Under the pieces are notes generated by a model. It was given only the letters and a program-made list of their open reading frames with translations. It did no database searches and was not told where the DNA came from. A stretch of DNA of 20,000 nucleotides, taken from assembly GCA_034096865.1 (NCBI GenBank), contig JAWQFJ010016845.1, positions 40,001 through 60,000 of the forward strand. Direction: 5' to 3'. A program made the position numbers and the translations under genes. Positions 1 through 20,000 of the stretch are shown in pieces. Position 1 is the stretch's first letter, and each line of letters starts with the position of its first letter. The stretch comes from Theodoxus fluviatilis (lineage: Eukaryota; Mollusca; Gastropoda; Cycloneritida; Neritidae).

Positions 1-849
1 GGACAATGACTTGAACTAAAAACTAAAATACAGTGGAACTATATTGAGAAAAACATCTGTGAATTTCACTTTCTCATTGAAAGCCAGAGAATAGGTTTAT
101 GTTCTGTCATAACAAGGCTGTTTCTCAATATTCTGGCACCTGCATTTTCAAACTCATGCAATTCATTACAAAACTTTCTGTCTGACATCAACCAATACTG
201 TACCATATTTTCTTTAGTGATTAACACAAGAATTCTCTATGCACCAGATCTACTTTGTTAATTTGATGTTTGCTTCTTCTTCTTTTTTTAGGGTGAGGGT
301 GGCGAGGTTAGTAGTCTGCAAAAAAACTGACAATCTACAAAAAGTATTTATAATGGTTTCAAGCATATATATTATTTGTCTGATAAAAATACAAGCATGT
401 GTTTATTTCACAAATTTTTCAAAACGATACAAATGTGGGAACAACAAAATTCCACTCAATGCTATCTCCGCACACACCATGGGGAACACAGGACTGTGTG
501 GGGCAGGGTGGGGCCACAGACTTCCTATGCATCCCTGTTCCTCCTCCTCCTGCTCTCCATCAGCTGCTGCCTTCCAAACTTCTGTACCACTTGCCTGTAC
601 TTCAACCACACAGACTCCTCAACCATGCAGACTCCTGGGAGGACAATTTTGTCCCCTTTAGTTTTAATTTCTGTACTGTTTTCAGTAAAGATATTCTTGC
701 TTGGACAGCAAAAATTCAACTTTGTCTCTTTGACATGTTTAACACACAGTGAAACTCCTGATGTGCTTGACTGAAACCTCCTGGCCCCTAGTGGGCTCTG
801 TGTCCAGACTTTTAAGGCACAAGTGTTGTATTTTTCCAAAGTGAAGAAT

Positions 850-850
<1 letters not shown>
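1..850. other. Downstream flank or 3' UTR, no gene recognised
   Basis: This is unique-looking, AT-rich sequence without a convincing coding region. On the minus strand an open stretch after a plausible acceptor (TCCTCCCAG at about 635-643) is phase-compatible with the alternative donor at 1245. It encodes an Arg-rich peptide ending RRRRNRDA that does not resemble DNAJC13. I do not call it an exon. Confidence 0.5.
402..407 (-). promoter_or_regulatory. Candidate polyadenylation signal AATAAA
   Basis: TTTATT on the plus strand reads AATAAA on the gene strand. It is the only such hexamer I found between the end of the last exon and base 1. It would give a 3' UTR of about 750 nt if the TGA at 1141 is used. 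AT-rich DNA produces this hexamer by chance, so support is weak. Confidence 0.25.
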
Positions 851-851
<1 letters not shown>

Positions 852-936
<85 letters not shown>

Positions 937-1086
937 CCTCCCTCCCTCCCTCCCTCCCTCCCTCCCTCCCTCCCTCCCTCCCTCCCTCCCTCCCTCCCTC
1001 CCTCCCTCCCTCCCTCACTCACTCACTCACTCACTCCCTCACTCACTCCCTCCCTCCCTCCCTCACTCACTCCCTCTCACACACAC
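852..1086. repeat. (CT)n then (CCCT)n compound microsatellite
   Basis: CT dinucleotides run to about 931 with one GAG interruption near 888, followed by CCCT tetranucleotides to about 1017 and mixed CACT/CCCT units to about 1078. One strand is entirely pyrimidine over about 165 bp, and the gene strand is GA/GGGA. The Ser/Pro- and Glu/Arg-rich ORFs here are repeat artefacts. Confidence 0.97.
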
Positions 1087-1140
1087 GCATCCAAACTTTG
1101 ATATATTTCCACCCTTCTATCGAAGGTTCTTACAAACAGT

Positions 1141-19802
<18,662 letters not shown>

Positions 19803-19868
19803 CTGGAATCAAAGCAAGCATAACTAATGTCACATGAACCATCTTTTTCTAGATTCAAAACATTTCTT

Positions 19869-19917
19869 TTCATCCATCCATCCATCCATCTGTCTGTCCA
19901 TCATTCATCCATCCATT
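19869..19917. repeat. Short (CATC)n tract
   Basis: Eight to nine CATC units are interrupted by CTGTCTGTC, upstream of the exon 1 acceptor. Confidence 0.9.
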
Positions 19918-20000
19918 CTTAAATCTACTAAGCTGCCATGCATATCTGCAAACAATAAATAGGCACAATAATGATTTACAACAAAAACACAAACCTAACT

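Noticed and set aside
525..1022. 165-codon minus-strand ORF with Arg-rich end as a final DNAJC13 exon
   Set aside because: Most of it is the GA/GGGA microsatellite. The terminal part is phase-compatible with the donor at 1245 but shares nothing with known DNAJC13 tails.

Overview
This window is animal nuclear DNA, most likely from a mollusc and plausibly a marine gastropod. It contains spliced genes with GT-AG introns, many microsatellites and minisatellites, MITE-like elements and a CR1/L2-type LINE fragment. The phylum call is an inference from protein character and repeat style; no alignment was run.

There is one recognisable gene, on the minus strand: the C-terminal part of DNAJC13 (RME-8), the endosomal J-domain co-chaperone. 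Twelve exons were placed by hand from 19802 down to 1141. Every junction has GT..AG ends and compatible phases, and the joined protein follows the known C-terminal order: the segment before the last IWN repeat, the IWN4 motif, then the ARM-like tail ending near GYLTG. The N-terminal three quarters, including the J domain, lies beyond base 20000. The extreme C-terminus is uncertain. It either runs to a TGA at 1141-1143 or is spliced at 1245/1244 to an exon not identified.

Introns fill about 92 percent of the window and are mostly repeats. From high to low coordinates they hold: a 32-bp array (18929-19472), a 43-bp triplet repeat (18222-18350), a plus-strand LINE 3' fragment with two in-frame stops (16805-17784), a 60-70-bp array touching an exon (15979-16436), a long GACA tract, a 66-bp array (13625-15166), a 242-bp foldback palindrome (13247-13488), a G-rich block, a 23-bp/69-bp array (11065-12508), GA and GACA tracts, a 42-bp array (8698-9493), a 32-bp array (8307-8498), two adjacent non-autonomous elements (7067-7887 and 6139-6723), and CATC, CA, ATG and CT tracts.

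The most striking observation is that three of the tandem repeats are built from this gene's own exon-intron junctions. The 66-bp array carries the last 15 coding bases of one exon plus its 5' splice site. The 23-bp array carries the last 13 coding bases of the next exon plus its donor. A 46-bp duplication does the same at the penultimate exon. The gene is therefore followed at these junctions by rows of decoy 5' splice sites, at least one row of which keeps the reading frame.
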